NCBI RefSeq assembly: GCF_041240605.1
Contig: NZ_CP162487.1
Location: 1,619,001 to 1,683,000 of the forward strand
Direction of reading: 5' to 3'
Source: Xanthomonas sp. DAR 80977
GTDB taxonomy: Bacteria > Pseudomonadota > Gammaproteobacteria > Xanthomonadales > Xanthomonadaceae
Length of the DNA stretch: 64,000 nt
Shown here: one piece after another, positions 1 through 10,328 of the stretch
How the letters are laid out: each line of letters opens with the position of its first letter
Numbering within the stretch: position 1 is the stretch's first letter
Position numbers and translations under genes: made by a program
Notes under the pieces: model-generated
Database searches by the model: none
Told to the model about the DNA's origin: nothing
What the model saw: only the letters and a program-made list of their open reading frames with translations

Positions 1-1
1 G

Positions 2-340
2 TTCCTGTGGCAGGGCCGCAGTTGGCTGCGCAAGGGGCTGGAGGCCTGGTACACGGTGCTGATCGAGGCGCTGTGGTCGAAGCAGCGGATCCTGGAGGTC
101 TATGCCAACGTCGCCGAGTTCGGCGACGGGGTCTACGGCGCGCAGGCGGCGGCGCGCAGCTTCTGGGGCAAGGATGCGGCGCAGCTGAGTCCGGCGCAGA
201 GCGCGCTGCTGGCGGCGGTGCTGCCGGCGCCGCAGCGCTACGACGCCAGGCGCCCGGGGCCGTACGTGCAGCGTCGCGCCAACTGGATCCAGCGGCAGAC
301 CCGGCAACTGGGCGGACCGGCCTATCTGCAGGCGCCCTGA
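2..340 (+). CDS. mtgA: Monofunctional peptidoglycan glycosyltransferase MtgA, 3' part only
   Basis: The reading frame is open from the left edge of the window, so only the C-terminal ~112 residues are present. They match the end of family GT51 transglycosylases: a [19 protein letters not shown] block, then the [12 protein letters not shown] segment and the [16 protein letters not shown] motif. MtgA polymerises lipid II glycan strands at the outer face of the inner membrane. It has no transpeptidase domain, and the frame stops about where the monofunctional proteins do, which argues against a class A PBP. The N-terminal membrane anchor and catalytic glutamates lie outside the window. Confidence 0.93.
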   Translation, partial: FLWQGRSWLRKGLEAWYTVLIEALWSKQRILEVYANVAEFGDGVYGAQAAARSFWGKDAAQLSPAQSALLAAVLPAPQRYDARRPGPYVQRRANWIQRQTRQLGGPAYLQAP

Positions 341-743
341 AAACAGGCGCCCTGAAAACATTTGAGCCATGGCGCGTGCGACGTTGGCCGCTTTTGCGGA
401 TGTGCGTAGCGACGTGAGCGCCTGGCACCAGCCCATGGGCCTGCCTGAGCCGTCCGTGCGCAAGGCGGACACTGTCTGCCGGGAAGTGGTCGAGGGTTTC
501 GGCATGGCGCTGCGGCGGCGCTGCGTTTTGGCCCCTCTCCCATCGGGAGAGGGGTTGGGGCGAGGGTGCGGCCGTCCATGAACCAGGGTGTTCGGCGGCA
601 GACGTACCCTCATCCGCCCCGTCGGGGCACCTTCCCCCGAAAAGGGACCCATGCTCCCGGTGGGAGCAGGGAGTGACTGCGGATTCTCGTCAGGTGCTGC
701 CCCGCCGCTGGTGAACGCGCAGGCGGCTCCGTACCATCCGTGC
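341..743. repeat. 403-bp intergenic region with three short perfect stem-loops
   Basis: No credible gene lies here. Three perfect hairpins are visible: 532-541 with 545-554 (10-bp stem, loop ATC), 616-620 with 624-628 (5 bp) and 653-658 with 662-667 (6 bp). They resemble the short palindromic sequences scattered between Xanthomonas genes and could act in termination or mRNA protection downstream of mtgA. A 19-nt motif at 452-470 recurs as an exact inverted copy at 19161-19179. Confidence 0.6.
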
Positions 744-1766
744 ATGGAACCCGAGCGCCTGACCGTCGTCGTCACCGCCTTCAACGAGGCGCAGACCCTG
801 CCGTTGCTGCATCCGCGCATCCTTGCCGCGCTCGATGGCGTGGACGGCCTGGAGGGGCGGGTGCTGTACGTGGACGACGGCAGCCGCGACGCGACCTGGG
901 AGGTGATCCTGGCGCTGGCCGCGGCCGATCCGCGGGTCGGGGCGCTGCGCCTGTCGCGCAATTTCGGCAAGGAGCTGGCGCTGACCGCGGGCCTGGATTT
1001 CGTCGAGCATGGCGCGGCGATGCTGCTGGACGCCGACGGCCAGGATCCGCCGGAGCTGATCGCGCAGTTCGTCGCGCACTGGCGCGCCGGCTACGACGAC
1101 ATCTACGGCACCCGCATCGCCCGCGATGGCGAGAGCTGGCTCAAGCGCGGCACCGCGTCGCTGTTCTACCGGGTGATCGGGCGCCTGTCGAAGACCCCGA
1201 TCCCGGCCGACACCGGCGATTTCCGCCTGTTGTCGCCGCGCGCGCTGGCGGCGCTGGCGCAGTTGCGCGAGCGCCACCGGTTCATGAAGGGCCTGTTCGG
1301 CTGGGTCGGTTTCCGCCAGCTGGCGTTGCCGTACCGGCGTGCGCCGCGCCTGGCCGGGCGCAGCAAGTTCGGCCTGTGGCGGCTGTGGAACTTCGCGCTG
1401 GAAGGCATCACCGGCTTTTCCACCGCGCCGCTGCGGGTGGCGACCTATCTGGGCCTGCTGACCGCGGCCGGCGCGTTCCTGTTCGGCACCTGGATCGTGG
1501 TCAAGGCGGCGCTGTGGGGCGATCCGGTCGCCGGCTGGCCGACGATGATGGCGGTGATCCTGTTCCTGGGCGGCGCGCAGCTGATCGCGCTGGGCCTGAT
1601 CGGCGAATACCTGGGCCGGCTGTACGAGGAATCCAAGCAGCGGCCGCTGTATCTGGTCGATACCTGGCGCGCACCGGCCGGAGGAGTATCCTCGGCCGTG
1701 CGATCCAGCGAACCGGGAGGCAGCGATGCGTACGGTACGACAGTTGTTGGGCGACAAGGGCGGTGA
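744..1766 (+). CDS. GT2-family glycosyltransferase of the dolichol-phosphate/bactoprenol type
   Basis: This is a 340-residue protein with an N-terminal GT-A domain. The nucleotide-sugar site is seen in VVVTAFNEAQTL near residue 10 and in the YVDDGSRDATW and LLDADGQDPPEL aspartate motifs. Two C-terminal membrane helices (about residues 235-260 and 270-295) give the GtrB/DPM1-like layout. Such enzymes load a sugar from a nucleotide donor onto undecaprenyl phosphate for later transfer to O-antigen or lipid A; the sugar cannot be told from sequence. I chose the ATG at 744 because the family begins about ten residues before the VVVTAFNE strand, and upstream in-frame codons fall in the hairpin region. 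The last 41 nt overlap the start of the next gene. Confidence 0.85.
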   Translation: MEPERLTVVVTAFNEAQTLPLLHPRILAALDGVDGLEGRVLYVDDGSRDATWEVILALAAADPRVGALRLSRNFGKELALTAGLDFVEHGAAMLLDADGQDPPELIAQFVAHWRAGYDDIYGTRIARDGESWLKRGTASLFYRVIGRLSKTPIPADTGDFRLLSPRALAALAQLRERHRFMKGLFGWVGFRQLALPYRRAPRLAGRSKFGLWRLWNFALEGITGFSTAPLRVATYLGLLTAAGAFLFGTWIVVKAALWGDPVAGWPTMMAVILFLGGAQLIALGLIGEYLGRLYEESKQRPLYLVDTWRAPAGGVSSAVRSSEPGGSDAYGTTVVGRQGR

Positions 1767-2154
1767 GATCCACGCGGTGTCGCCGGATGCGGCGGTGGTC
1801 GATGCGCTGCGGCTGATGGCCGACAAGGGCATCGGCGCGGTCCTGGTGATGCAGGACGGGCGTCTGGCCGGGATCCTTTCCGAGCGCGACTACGCGCGCA
1901 AGGTGGTGCTGCAGGACCGCTCCTCGGCGACCACGCCGGTGCGCGACATCATGAGCGCGAAGGTCTATACGGTGGACCCGTCGCAGAGCGTGCAGCAATG
2001 CATGGAACTGATGACCGGCCAGCGCATCCGCCACCTGCCGGTGGTGCAGGCCGGCGCGGTGGTCGGAGTGATCTCGATCGGCGACCTGGTCAAGGCGGTG
2101 ATCGAGGAACAGCAGCAGGAACTGGATCAGTTGCAGCGGTATATCAGTAGCTGA
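1726..2154 (+). CDS. Tandem CBS-domain protein
   Basis: A 142-residue cytosolic protein made of two CBS domains (about residues 8-60 and 72-130), including the DIMSAKVYTVDPSQSVQQCM linker and the RIRHLPVVQAGAVVGVISIGD signature split across the second repeat. CBS pairs bind adenine nucleotides and act as energy or ligand sensors; no fused effector domain is present. A GGGAGG ribosome-binding site lies just before the ATG. The gene starts inside the 3' end of the glycosyltransferase, so the two are probably co-transcribed, although no functional link is obvious. Confidence 0.88.
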   Translation: MRTVRQLLGDKGGEIHAVSPDAAVVDALRLMADKGIGAVLVMQDGRLAGILSERDYARKVVLQDRSSATTPVRDIMSAKVYTVDPSQSVQQCMELMTGQRIRHLPVVQAGAVVGVISIGDLVKAVIEEQQQELDQLQRYISS

Positions 2155-2156
2155 CG

Positions 2157-2246
2157 CGGGATTGGGGATTCGGGATTGGTAAAAGTCAAAAGCGCATCAG
2201 CCCGCTTTTGCTTCTACGAATCCCCAATCCCGAATCCCCAATCCCG
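2157..2246. repeat. Dispersed inverted repeat, copy A, between convergent genes
   Basis: A perfect 21-nt inverted repeat (2157-2177 with 2226-2246) built from GGGATTGGGGATTC units encloses a nested 8-bp stem (2187-2194 with 2203-2210). It fills the space between the convergent CBS and AsmA-like genes and can fold on either strand, so it is a candidate bidirectional terminator. Its right edge abuts the TAG stop of the AsmA-like gene. Relatives lie at 25730, 29479 and 46516. Confidence 0.85.
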
Positions 2247-2247
2247 G

Positions 2248-4227
2248 CTACTTGGCATAATGCCCGCCGCAATCGGCGTCCTTGCCCGGGCCGGTTTCCA
2301 GCGTCGCCAGCAAGGCGGCAGGCGGGGCGATGCTGCCCAGCGCCAGGGCGATCGCGCCGCGCATGCCCAGGGCCTTGAAGTCGGGGCGGAAGCTCGGGTC
2401 CTTGAAGGTGCCGCCGACGCGCAGCGGCGAGCGCAGCGACAGGATGCTGCGGTCCTTCGGGCGCGCCTTCAGCAGCAGGTCCAGTTTCTCTTCGCCGAGG
2501 TCGATGTTGCCGCTGCCGACGAGCAGCGTGTCGGTGCTGTCGAAGGCCAGCGCGCGCACGTCCATCACCCCGTCCCTGACCGCGAAATCGCCGAACGCGC
2601 AGCGCACCGGAATCTCGCGGTCCTTGGTGACCAGGAACTTCAGCGATTCGGCGATGTCCAGTCCGGCCAGTTCCATGATCAGGTTGCTGATATGGCCCTT
2701 GCCCATGCCGATGGCGACGCTGCCGTCGGCGCTGCCGAGCATCTGCGCGATCGAGTTGCCGGTGCCGGCGAGCGCGATCTCGCCGCCGATCGCGCCGGAG
2801 GCTTCCTTGGCCAGTTGCCCGTCGGGGAACAGCTTGCCCAGTTGCATGCCGCGCACCGAGATCTGCGCGCGGGTGGCGATGGTCGGCTTGCGCGCATCCA
2901 TGCGGATGTCCGAACGGATGTTGCCGCCGGCCACGCCGAAGTCGAGCGGCTGCAGCAGCAGCACGCCGTCGTTGAGCTTCAGGTGCGCATCCATGTCGTC
3001 CAGCGGCAGTGTCTGCGCGTTGATACGCTGCGCCTTCCAGCGCACGTCGGCATCCATCGCGCGCAGCTTGCCGAGGTTGTACGGCGTGTCCGGCAGCACC
3101 TTGGCGTCGGCGGCGAGCTTGGCGGCCTGCGCCTTCTGCTCGCTGTTGGCGGTCTCGCCGGCGCCGGTGCGCGGCGGTGCGCCGACGAAGCCGGCCAGGT
3201 CGTCGAAGTCCAGGCGCCGCGAGCGCAGGTCCGCGCGCAGGAACGGACGCTGCCCGGCGGTGTCGATCTGCACGCTGCCGGCCAGGTCGCTGTCGCCGGC
3301 GCGGCCGCTGAAATCCTCGTAGCGCCAGATCTCGCCGTTGCGCTTGAGCCGGCCGTCCAGTTGGTAGGGCGGCGTGGACGGAATGGCGATGCCCAGCAGC
3401 GGGTACAGGTGCGCCATGTCGGTGCCGGCCAGGCTCAGCTGCAGGTCGAACACGCGCAGCTGGAACGGATTGGTCAGGGTGCCGCGCATGTGCGCGCGGG
3501 TGCTGCCGGCGCTGCCGCGCAGGTCGATCTTGAACGGATGGTCGCTCTCGCTCAGTTCCAGCGGCGAGGCGGTGCTGCCCTTGAGCGTGAACGGGTTGCC
3601 GCGCCAGCGCCCGTCGCCGGCGACCGCGATCGGCGGCGCGGCGTCGCTGCGGCTGCGTTGCGAGGTCAGGCTGTCGACGCTGACGTCGATGTCGGTGCGG
3701 CCGGGGAGGTCCTGGAACTTCAAGCGGCCCTGCTGCACCAGCAGGCGGCCCAGGATCACCTGCATGCCGCCGTCGCTGCTACCGAAGCTCCAGTTGCCGG
3801 GTTGCCCGTCCGGCCCGGTCTCGAGCAGCAGGTTCGGCTGGGTCAGGCGGATCTCGGGGATGCGCACCTTGCCGCGCAGCAGCGGCCAGATCGACAGATC
3901 GATCTCGGCGCGTTGCGCGCTGGCCATCTGCGCTTGCTTCGACCAGCCTGCATTGGCGAAGCGCAGGCCGTCGCCGCGGATCGTGGTGGTGCCGCCGAGG
4001 TCGACGTCGAGGTCGCCGTCGATATGGAATTCGCGGCCGGTCCTGCTCTGCACTGCGCGTTCCACCGGTCCTTTGAACCAGTTCCAGTCGAACACCAGGA
4101 TCACGATCAGCAGGATCAGCACCAGCCCGCCGCGTACGAACGGCCAACGCCGCAGGCGGCCGTCGCTGCGGCGCCAGGGCCAGGAGCGGCGCCGGTCGCG
4201 CGATGCAGAAGTGGGTTCGCGATGCAT
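2248..4227 (-). CDS. AsmA-family protein
   Basis: A 659-residue protein with a basic cytoplasmic N-terminus and one membrane anchor (about residues 32-48, GGLVLILLIVILVFDW). A long periplasmic region follows, beginning with the WFKGPVERAVQSRTGREF segment typical of AsmA N-termini, and ending in an AsmA_2-like C-terminus (LAGLDIAESLKFLVTKD, LRSPLRVGGTFKDPSFRPD). AsmA-like proteins belong to the bridge-like group implicated in phospholipid transport and outer-membrane homeostasis. The gene stands alone, converging on the CBS gene across a repeat. The precise subfamily is not established. Confidence 0.88.
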   Translation of the reverse strand: MHREPTSASRDRRRSWPWRRSDGRLRRWPFVRGGLVLILLIVILVFDWNWFKGPVERAVQSRTGREFHIDGDLDVDLGGTTTIRGDGLRFANAGWSKQAQMASAQRAEIDLSIWPLLRGKVRIPEIRLTQPNLLLETGPDGQPGNWSFGSSDGGMQVILGRLLVQQGRLKFQDLPGRTDIDVSVDSLTSQRSRSDAAPPIAVAGDGRWRGNPFTLKGSTASPLELSESDHPFKIDLRGSAGSTRAHMRGTLTNPFQLRVFDLQLSLAGTDMAHLYPLLGIAIPSTPPYQLDGRLKRNGEIWRYEDFSGRAGDSDLAGSVQIDTAGQRPFLRADLRSRRLDFDDLAGFVGAPPRTGAGETANSEQKAQAAKLAADAKVLPDTPYNLGKLRAMDADVRWKAQRINAQTLPLDDMDAHLKLNDGVLLLQPLDFGVAGGNIRSDIRMDARKPTIATRAQISVRGMQLGKLFPDGQLAKEASGAIGGEIALAGTGNSIAQMLGSADGSVAIGMGKGHISNLIMELAGLDIAESLKFLVTKDREIPVRCAFGDFAVRDGVMDVRALAFDSTDTLLVGSGNIDLGEEKLDLLLKARPKDRSILSLRSPLRVGGTFKDPSFRPDFKALGMRGAIALALGSIAPPAALLATLETGPGKDADCGGHYAK

Positions 4228-4288
4228 CCGTGCATACTAGGCGGCGTGCGTGCACGGGGTGCGAAAGCGCGGGCCGCGCGAGGTTTCG

Positions 4289-4960
4289 CTAGAGCACTTG
4301 CCCGGTCACCGCGACGAAGTGGCAGACGCTGCCGCCGAGCACGAACAGGTGCCAGATCGCGTGGAAGTAGCGCACCGTGTCGCGCTGGTAGAAGTAGGTG
4401 CCCAAGGTGTAGAACAGGCCGCCGGCCAGCAGCCAGCACAGGGTGCGCACATCGACCGAGCGCAGCAGCGGTTCGATCGCCACCACGATCAGCCAGCCCA
4501 TCGCCAGGTACAGGATCGTCGACAGCAGCCGGAAGCGGCCGGTGAAGAACAGCTTGAAGATCACCCCGGCCAGGGCGATGGTCCAGATCGCCGCGAACAG
4601 GCCCCAGCCCCAGGGGCCGCGCAGGCCGATCAGGGTGAACGGCGTGTAGGTGCCGGCGATCAGCACGTAGATCGCGCAATGGTCCAGCACCTGCAGCCGC
4701 GCCTTGGCGCCGGGGTGCGGGATGGCGTGGTACAGCGTGGAAGCGGTGTACAACAGCAGCAGGGCGACCCCGAACACGATCGCGCCGGCCAGCTGCCAGC
4801 CGTCGCCGTAGATCGCGGCGAGGGTGATCAGCACCGAGCTGCCGGCCAGGGCGGCGATCGCCCCCAGGCCGTGGGTCAGGGCGCTGGCCAGCTCATCGCG
4901 CCAGTCCGCAGAAGGCGGCGCGTCTGCGTGCATGGGCGAGGACGGCGGATCTGCTTGCAT
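4289..4960 (-). CDS. Hemolysin III / PAQR-family membrane protein
   Basis: A protein of about 223 residues with seven predicted membrane helices. It carries the family's conserved polar residues: the S..YH pair in YTASTLYHAIPHPG, D/H in LDHCAIYVLIAGTYTPF, and the C-terminal HAIWHLFVLGGSVCHF motif with three histidines. These match the metal-site pattern of the CREST/PAQR superfamily. Despite the name, a haemolytic role is not established for most members. The ATG at 4960 was preferred to a TTG at 5014; an ATG at 4933 giving 214 residues is equally possible. None has a strong ribosome-binding site. Confidence 0.85.
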   Translation of the reverse strand: MQADPPSSPMHADAPPSADWRDELASALTHGLGAIAALAGSSVLITLAAIYGDGWQLAGAIVFGVALLLLYTASTLYHAIPHPGAKARLQVLDHCAIYVLIAGTYTPFTLIGLRGPWGWGLFAAIWTIALAGVIFKLFFTGRFRLLSTILYLAMGWLIVVAIEPLLRSVDVRTLCWLLAGGLFYTLGTYFYQRDTVRYFHAIWHLFVLGGSVCHFVAVTGQVL

Positions 4961-5051
4961 GGCCGGAGACGGTACCCCAATTGCGAGCGGTTCGCATCCG
5001 TTGCGGCGCAGCAATTCGCGCGCGGTTCACGCCCGCGCGCCTCGTCGGGGC

Positions 5052-6656
<1,605 letters not shown>

Positions 6657-6702
6657 GGCAACGGCGCCCACTGGGCGATCACGGCTACAGGGAAGGGCGG
6701 AA

Positions 6703-7740
6703 TTATAGCGCCGCGGCGCCGGCCACGGGTTGCGCGGCGTCCGTGGCGTCCTCGCCGCGCGGCAGCTTGAGCTCGCCGAGCGCGCCGGCCATGCGGAACG
6801 GGATCGACTCCAGGCGCATGCCGCGGTTGACCTGCACCGCGAAGTGCAGGTGCGGCGCGGTGCTCAGGCCGGTGTTGCCGGACAGCGCCAGCCGTTGCCC
6901 GGCGGCGACGCGCTGGCCCGGCCGCACCGCCACGCCGTGCGGGGCCAGGTGCGCGTACAGCGCCATGCTGCCGTCGGCGTGCAGGATGCGCACGAAGTTG
7001 GCGCGGCCGCCGAAGGTCTCGCGGTCCAGCCCGGCCTCGGCGAAGCCCGCTTCGACCTGCATCACCGTGCCGTCGCGCGCGGCCAGCACCGGCGTGCCTT
7101 CGGCCAGGGCGAAATCCAGCGCGTAGTAGTTCGGCGCGTCCTGGTGGCTGAAGCGGCCGCCCACACCCTGGTCCACGCGCACCGGGGCGGCATCGAACGG
7201 CAGCCGGTACAGCGCGTCCTGCGGCTTGGCCGCGGGGTCGCCGGGCACCGCGTCCAGGACCAGGTCGAACGGGCTGGCGTAGCGCGGGTCGCTGGCGTAC
7301 AGCCGCGACAGCAGCGCGCTGCCGCGGGCGGGCAGCACCGCGCGCAGCGGCAGCGCCGGGACCGCGGCGAGGTTGTCGGCGCGGCGGAAGCGCAACTGCA
7401 CCTGCAGCGGCCCGTCCAGGCGGTTGTCGGCCCAGGCCTGCTGGCGCGGGGCCTGGCCATCCACGCGCAGGTAGGCCAGCGGCAGCTCGGCGGTCGCCGG
7501 GCGCGGTGCCGGCGCGGGCGCGGGCGGTGCATCGCGCTGTGGGTCCACGGCATGGTCGCCGTAGTGGGCGACGCCGTTGGCGTCCTTCCAGGCATACCGC
7601 GTGGCCGCCGCGCCGGCGCCGGACGCCAGGCCCAACCCGCAGGCGGCCAGCAGCAGCCAGCGCGGTGCGGCGCGGGGCCGCTGCCGCAGCGCGGCGGCGG
7701 CATGGCGGACAGCGGCGGGGGCCGGGCACTGGCCGGGCAT
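6703..7740 (-). CDS. M23-family metallopeptidase with N-terminal DUF4124-like segment
   Basis: A 345-residue envelope protein. A basic stretch and a hydrophobic segment (about residues 28-45, [19 protein letters not shown]) form a signal or anchor sequence. A short DUF4124-like motif follows ([17 protein letters not shown]). The C-terminal third is an M23 domain ([20 protein letters not shown], then [11 protein letters not shown] and PHLHFAVQV with the HxH ligand pair). Such enzymes hydrolyse peptidoglycan cross-links or act as divisome/amidase activators. The reading frame stays open well upstream into the riboswitch region; I chose the first ATG before a plausible signal sequence. Confidence 0.85.
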   Translation of the reverse strand: MPGQCPAPAAVRHAAAALRQRPRAAPRWLLLAACGLGLASGAGAAATRYAWKDANGVAHYGDHAVDPQRDAPPAPAPAPRPATAELPLAYLRVDGQAPRQQAWADNRLDGPLQVQLRFRRADNLAAVPALPLRAVLPARGSALLSRLYASDPRYASPFDLVLDAVPGDPAAKPQDALYRLPFDAAPVRVDQGVGGRFSHQDAPNYYALDFALAEGTPVLAARDGTVMQVEAGFAEAGLDRETFGGRANFVRILHADGSMALYAHLAPHGVAVRPGQRVAAGQRLALSGNTGLSTAPHLHFAVQVNRGMRLESIPFRMAGALGELKLPRGEDATDAAQPVAGAAAL

Positions 7741-7842
7741 CGGGGCTCCTGGCGCCGGCGTGGGGGAATGCCGGGGGCGGCGCGCAGTATGCGGCAGCGG
7801 CGGCCGTGGCTTCCTTATATCGCTCCATCCGAATAAAGAGAT

Positions 7843-7871
7843 TTGACAACGCGAAAAAACGCTGGCATCGT
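7843..7871 (+). promoter_or_regulatory. Candidate sigma-70 promoter for the methionine operon
   Basis: A perfect TTGACA lies at 7843-7848. With a 17-bp spacer it is followed by a weak CATCGT at 7866-7871 that keeps three of six -10 consensus bases. It sits a few nucleotides upstream of the SAM riboswitch, where a promoter is expected. The -10 is poor, so the assignment rests on the -35 match and position. Confidence 0.5.
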
Positions 7872-7877
7872 GTCCGC

Positions 7878-7992
7878 ACCATCGAGACCGGCGGAGGGAC
7901 AGGCCCTTTGATGCCGGGGCAGCCAGCGGACGCGCAAGCGACCGTGTAGGTGCCAAATCCTGCGGGGACCACCGCGTCCGCCGAAAGATGGT
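7878..7992 (+). ncRNA. SAM-I riboswitch (S-box leader)
   Basis: The leader carries the SAM-I core in order: GGAGGGACAGGCCC (7892-7905), a TGATGCC turn, GGGGCAGCC, a variable P3 stem, then GGTGCCAAATCC near 7949-7960 and GAAAGATGG near the end. The outer P1 helix can form between 7878-7883 (ACCATC) and 7987-7992 (GATGGT). SAM-I aptamers bind S-adenosylmethionine and switch off methionine genes. No U-run terminator is visible after the aptamer; a small hairpin at 8021-8038 lies before the start codon, so control may be at translation. Confidence 0.9.
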
Positions 7993-8064
7993 TCGATCCG
8001 TGCCTTCCGCACGTCGAACGCGAGCTCCGCGAAGCTCGATGGCCGTTCCTCCCCGGATATCGCC

Positions 8065-9114
8065 ATGAGCCTCGTGAATACGCCAAACCGCCCCCTTGCT
8101 GTGAATGTGCCGCTCGATCGCCTTGCCGCCGCCGTCGCGCCGGCCGCCGATGGCGTGATCGCGATGCGTGGCGAGGTGGCGGTGGCGCTGCCGCTGCGCC
8201 ATGCCGGCGTGCAGCTGCTGCGCCTGCGCTACGAACTGAGCGGCCCGGCGGAGGCGCCGGTGGTGTTCGTCGCCGGCGGCATCTCCGCGCATCGCCATCT
8301 CGCCGCCAACGCCAGTTTCCCGGACAAGGGCTGGGCCGAAGGCCTGGTCGGGCCGGGCCGGGCGCTGGACCCGGGCCAGCGGCGGCTGCTGGCGTTCGAC
8401 TTCGTCGGCGCCGACGGCAGCCTGGACGCGCCGATCGACAGCGCCGACCAGGCCGATGCCATCGCCGCGCTGCTGGATGCGCTGGGCATCGCCCAGTTGC
8501 ACGGCTTCGTCGGCTACTCCTATGGCGCGCTGGTCGGCCTGCAGCTGGCGGTGCGGCATCCGCAGCGCTTGCAGAAGCTGGTCGCGGTCAGCGGCGCGCA
8601 CCGCGCGCATCCGTACGCCGCGGCGTGGCGCGCGCTGCAGCGCCGCGCGGTGGCGCTGGGCCAGCTGCAATGCGCCGAGAGCCACGGGCTGTCGCTGGCG
8701 CGGCAGTTCGCGATGCTCAGCTATCGCACCCCGGAGGAATTCGGCGAGCGCTTCGACGCGCCGCCGGAAGTGATCAACGGCCGCGTCCGCGTCGCCGCCG
8801 AGGACTACCTGGATGCCGCCGGCGCGCAGTACGTGGCGCGCACCCAGGTCAACGCCTACCTGCGCCTGTCCGAATCCATCGACCTGCACCGCATCGACCC
8901 GGCTGCCGTCGCCGTGCCCACCGTGGTGGTCGCGGTCGAAGGCGACCGCCTGGTGCCGCTGGCCGACCTGGTCACCCTGGTCGAAGGCCTGGGTCCGCGC
9001 GGCAGCCTGCGCGTGCTGCGTTCGCCGTACGGCCACGACGCCTTCCTGAAAGAAACCGACCGCATCGACGCGATCCTCGCCACCGCCCTTCGCCCCACCG
9101 GAGCTACCGCATGA
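8065..9114 (+). CDS. metX: MetX-family homoserine O-acyltransferase
   Basis: A 349-residue alpha/beta-hydrolase-fold acyltransferase. The nucleophile elbow GYSYGA places Ser152; the remaining triad is Asp294 (VEGDRLVPL) and His324 (YGHDAFLKE), the last being the MetX signature. It would acylate homoserine for transsulfuration. Whether the donor is acetyl- or succinyl-CoA cannot be decided by eye; several xanthomonad MetX proteins are reported as succinyltransferases, and some as serine acyltransferases. It is the first gene after the SAM riboswitch, and its TGA overlaps the next ATG, so the pair is translationally coupled. Confidence 0.88.
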   Translation: MSLVNTPNRPLAVNVPLDRLAAAVAPAADGVIAMRGEVAVALPLRHAGVQLLRLRYELSGPAEAPVVFVAGGISAHRHLAANASFPDKGWAEGLVGPGRALDPGQRRLLAFDFVGADGSLDAPIDSADQADAIAALLDALGIAQLHGFVGYSYGALVGLQLAVRHPQRLQKLVAVSGAHRAHPYAAAWRALQRRAVALGQLQCAESHGLSLARQFAMLSYRTPEEFGERFDAPPEVINGRVRVAAEDYLDAAGAQYVARTQVNAYLRLSESIDLHRIDPAAVAVPTVVVAVEGDRLVPLADLVTLVEGLGPRGSLRVLRSPYGHDAFLKETDRIDAILATALRPTGATA

Positions 9115-10328
9115 GCACTGCCCACGACAACGATCTGCCCTGTAGCGCCGCCACCGCCGCGGTGCGCGCCGGCATCGACCGCGATACCGCCTACGGCGCG
9201 GTGACCCCGCCGATCGTGCTGTCGTCGAACTTCAGCTTCGACGGCTTCGGCAACAAGCGCCAGTACGACTACACCCGCAGCGGCAACCCGACCCGCGACC
9301 TGCTCGGCGAAGCGCTGGCGGAGCTGGAAGGCGGCGCCGGCGGCGTGATCACCGCCACCGGCATGGGCGCGATCAACCTGGTGCTCAACGCGCTGCTGCA
9401 GCCGGGCGACAAGCTGGTGGTGCCGCACGATGCCTACGGCGGCAGCTGGCGCCTGTTCAACGCGCTGGCCAAGAAGGGCCATTTCGAACTGATCACCGCC
9501 GACCTGACCGATCCGCGCTCGCTGGCCGAGGCGCTGGCGCAGTCGCCGCAGCTGGTGCTGATCGAGACCCCGTCCAATCCGCTGCTGCGCATCACCGACC
9601 TGCGCTTCGTCATCGACGCCACGCACAAGGCCGGCGCGCTGGCGGTGGTCGACAACACCTTCCTGTCGCCGGCGCTGCAGAAGCCGATCGCGTTCGGCGC
9701 CGACCTGGTGATCCATTCCACCACCAAGTACGTCAACGGCCACAGCGACGTGGTCGGCGGCGCGGTGATCGCCGCCAGCGCCGAGCTGCACCAGCAACTG
9801 GTGTGGTGGGCGAACGCGCTGGGCCTGACCGGTTCGCCGTTCGATGCGTTCCTGACCCTGCGCGGCCTGCGCACGCTGGATGCGCGGCTGCGCGTGCACC
9901 AGGAGAACGCGCAGGCGGTGGTGGCGCTGCTCGACGGGCATGCCGCGGTCAACCAGGTCTATTACCCGGGCCTGGCCACGCATCCGGGGCATGCGGTGGC
10001 GGCGCGGCAGCAGCAGGGCTTCGGCGCGATGATCAGCTTCGAGCTGGCCGGCGGCGAGGCCGAAGTGCGAGCCTTCGTCGATGGCCTGCGCTATTTCACC
10101 CTGGCCGAGTCGCTGGGCGGGGTCGAGAGCCTGGTCGCGCATCCGGCGTCGATGACGCATGCGGCGATGACCGCCGAAGCGCGCGCCAACGCCGGCATCA
10201 GCGACGGCCTGCTGCGCCTGTCGGTGGGCATCGAATCCAGCGAGGACCTGATCGCCGACCTGCAGGCGGGCCTGCTGCGCGCGCAGCAGGCCGGCGAGGC
10301 GGTGGCGCGCAAACGGGTGGACGCGTGA
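9111..10328 (+). CDS. metB: Cystathionine gamma-synthase / O-acylhomoserine lyase
   Basis: A 405-residue PLP enzyme of the Cys/Met metabolism family. It has the substrate-binding YDYTRSGNPTRDLL block, the cofactor region ATGMGAINLV, the DNTFLSP aspartate motif and the PLP lysine Lys206 in HSTTKYVNGHSD. The C-terminus has the SLGGVESLVAHPASMTHA motif. It condenses O-acylhomoserine with cysteine (or sulfide) to make cystathionine. It overlaps metX by four bases (ATGA) and the following dehydrogenase by four (GTGA), so all three products are coupled. MetB is preferred over MetZ because of the operon, but the reaction is not proven. Confidence 0.9.
   Translation: MSTAHDNDLPCSAATAAVRAGIDRDTAYGAVTPPIVLSSNFSFDGFGNKRQYDYTRSGNPTRDLLGEALAELEGGAGGVITATGMGAINLVLNALLQPGDKLVVPHDAYGGSWRLFNALAKKGHFELITADLTDPRSLAEALAQSPQLVLIETPSNPLLRITDLRFVIDATHKAGALAVVDNTFLSPALQKPIAFGADLVIHSTTKYVNGHSDVVGGAVIAASAELHQQLVWWANALGLTGSPFDAFLTLRGLRTLDARLRVHQENAQAVVALLDGHAAVNQVYYPGLATHPGHAVAARQQQGFGAMISFELAGGEAEVRAFVDGLRYFTLAESLGGVESLVAHPASMTHAAMTAEARANAGISDGLLRLSVGIESSEDLIADLQAGLLRAQQAGEAVARKRVDA

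Noticed and set aside
588..743. N-terminal extension of the glycosyltransferase
   Set aside because: The extra 52 codons translate the hairpin repeat region and lie outside the conserved GT2 domain.
2176..4545. 789-codon plus-strand open frame
   Set aside because: It is antisense to the AsmA-like gene; its Arg/Ala/Gln-rich composition is the usual shadow in GC-rich DNA and it shows no domain.
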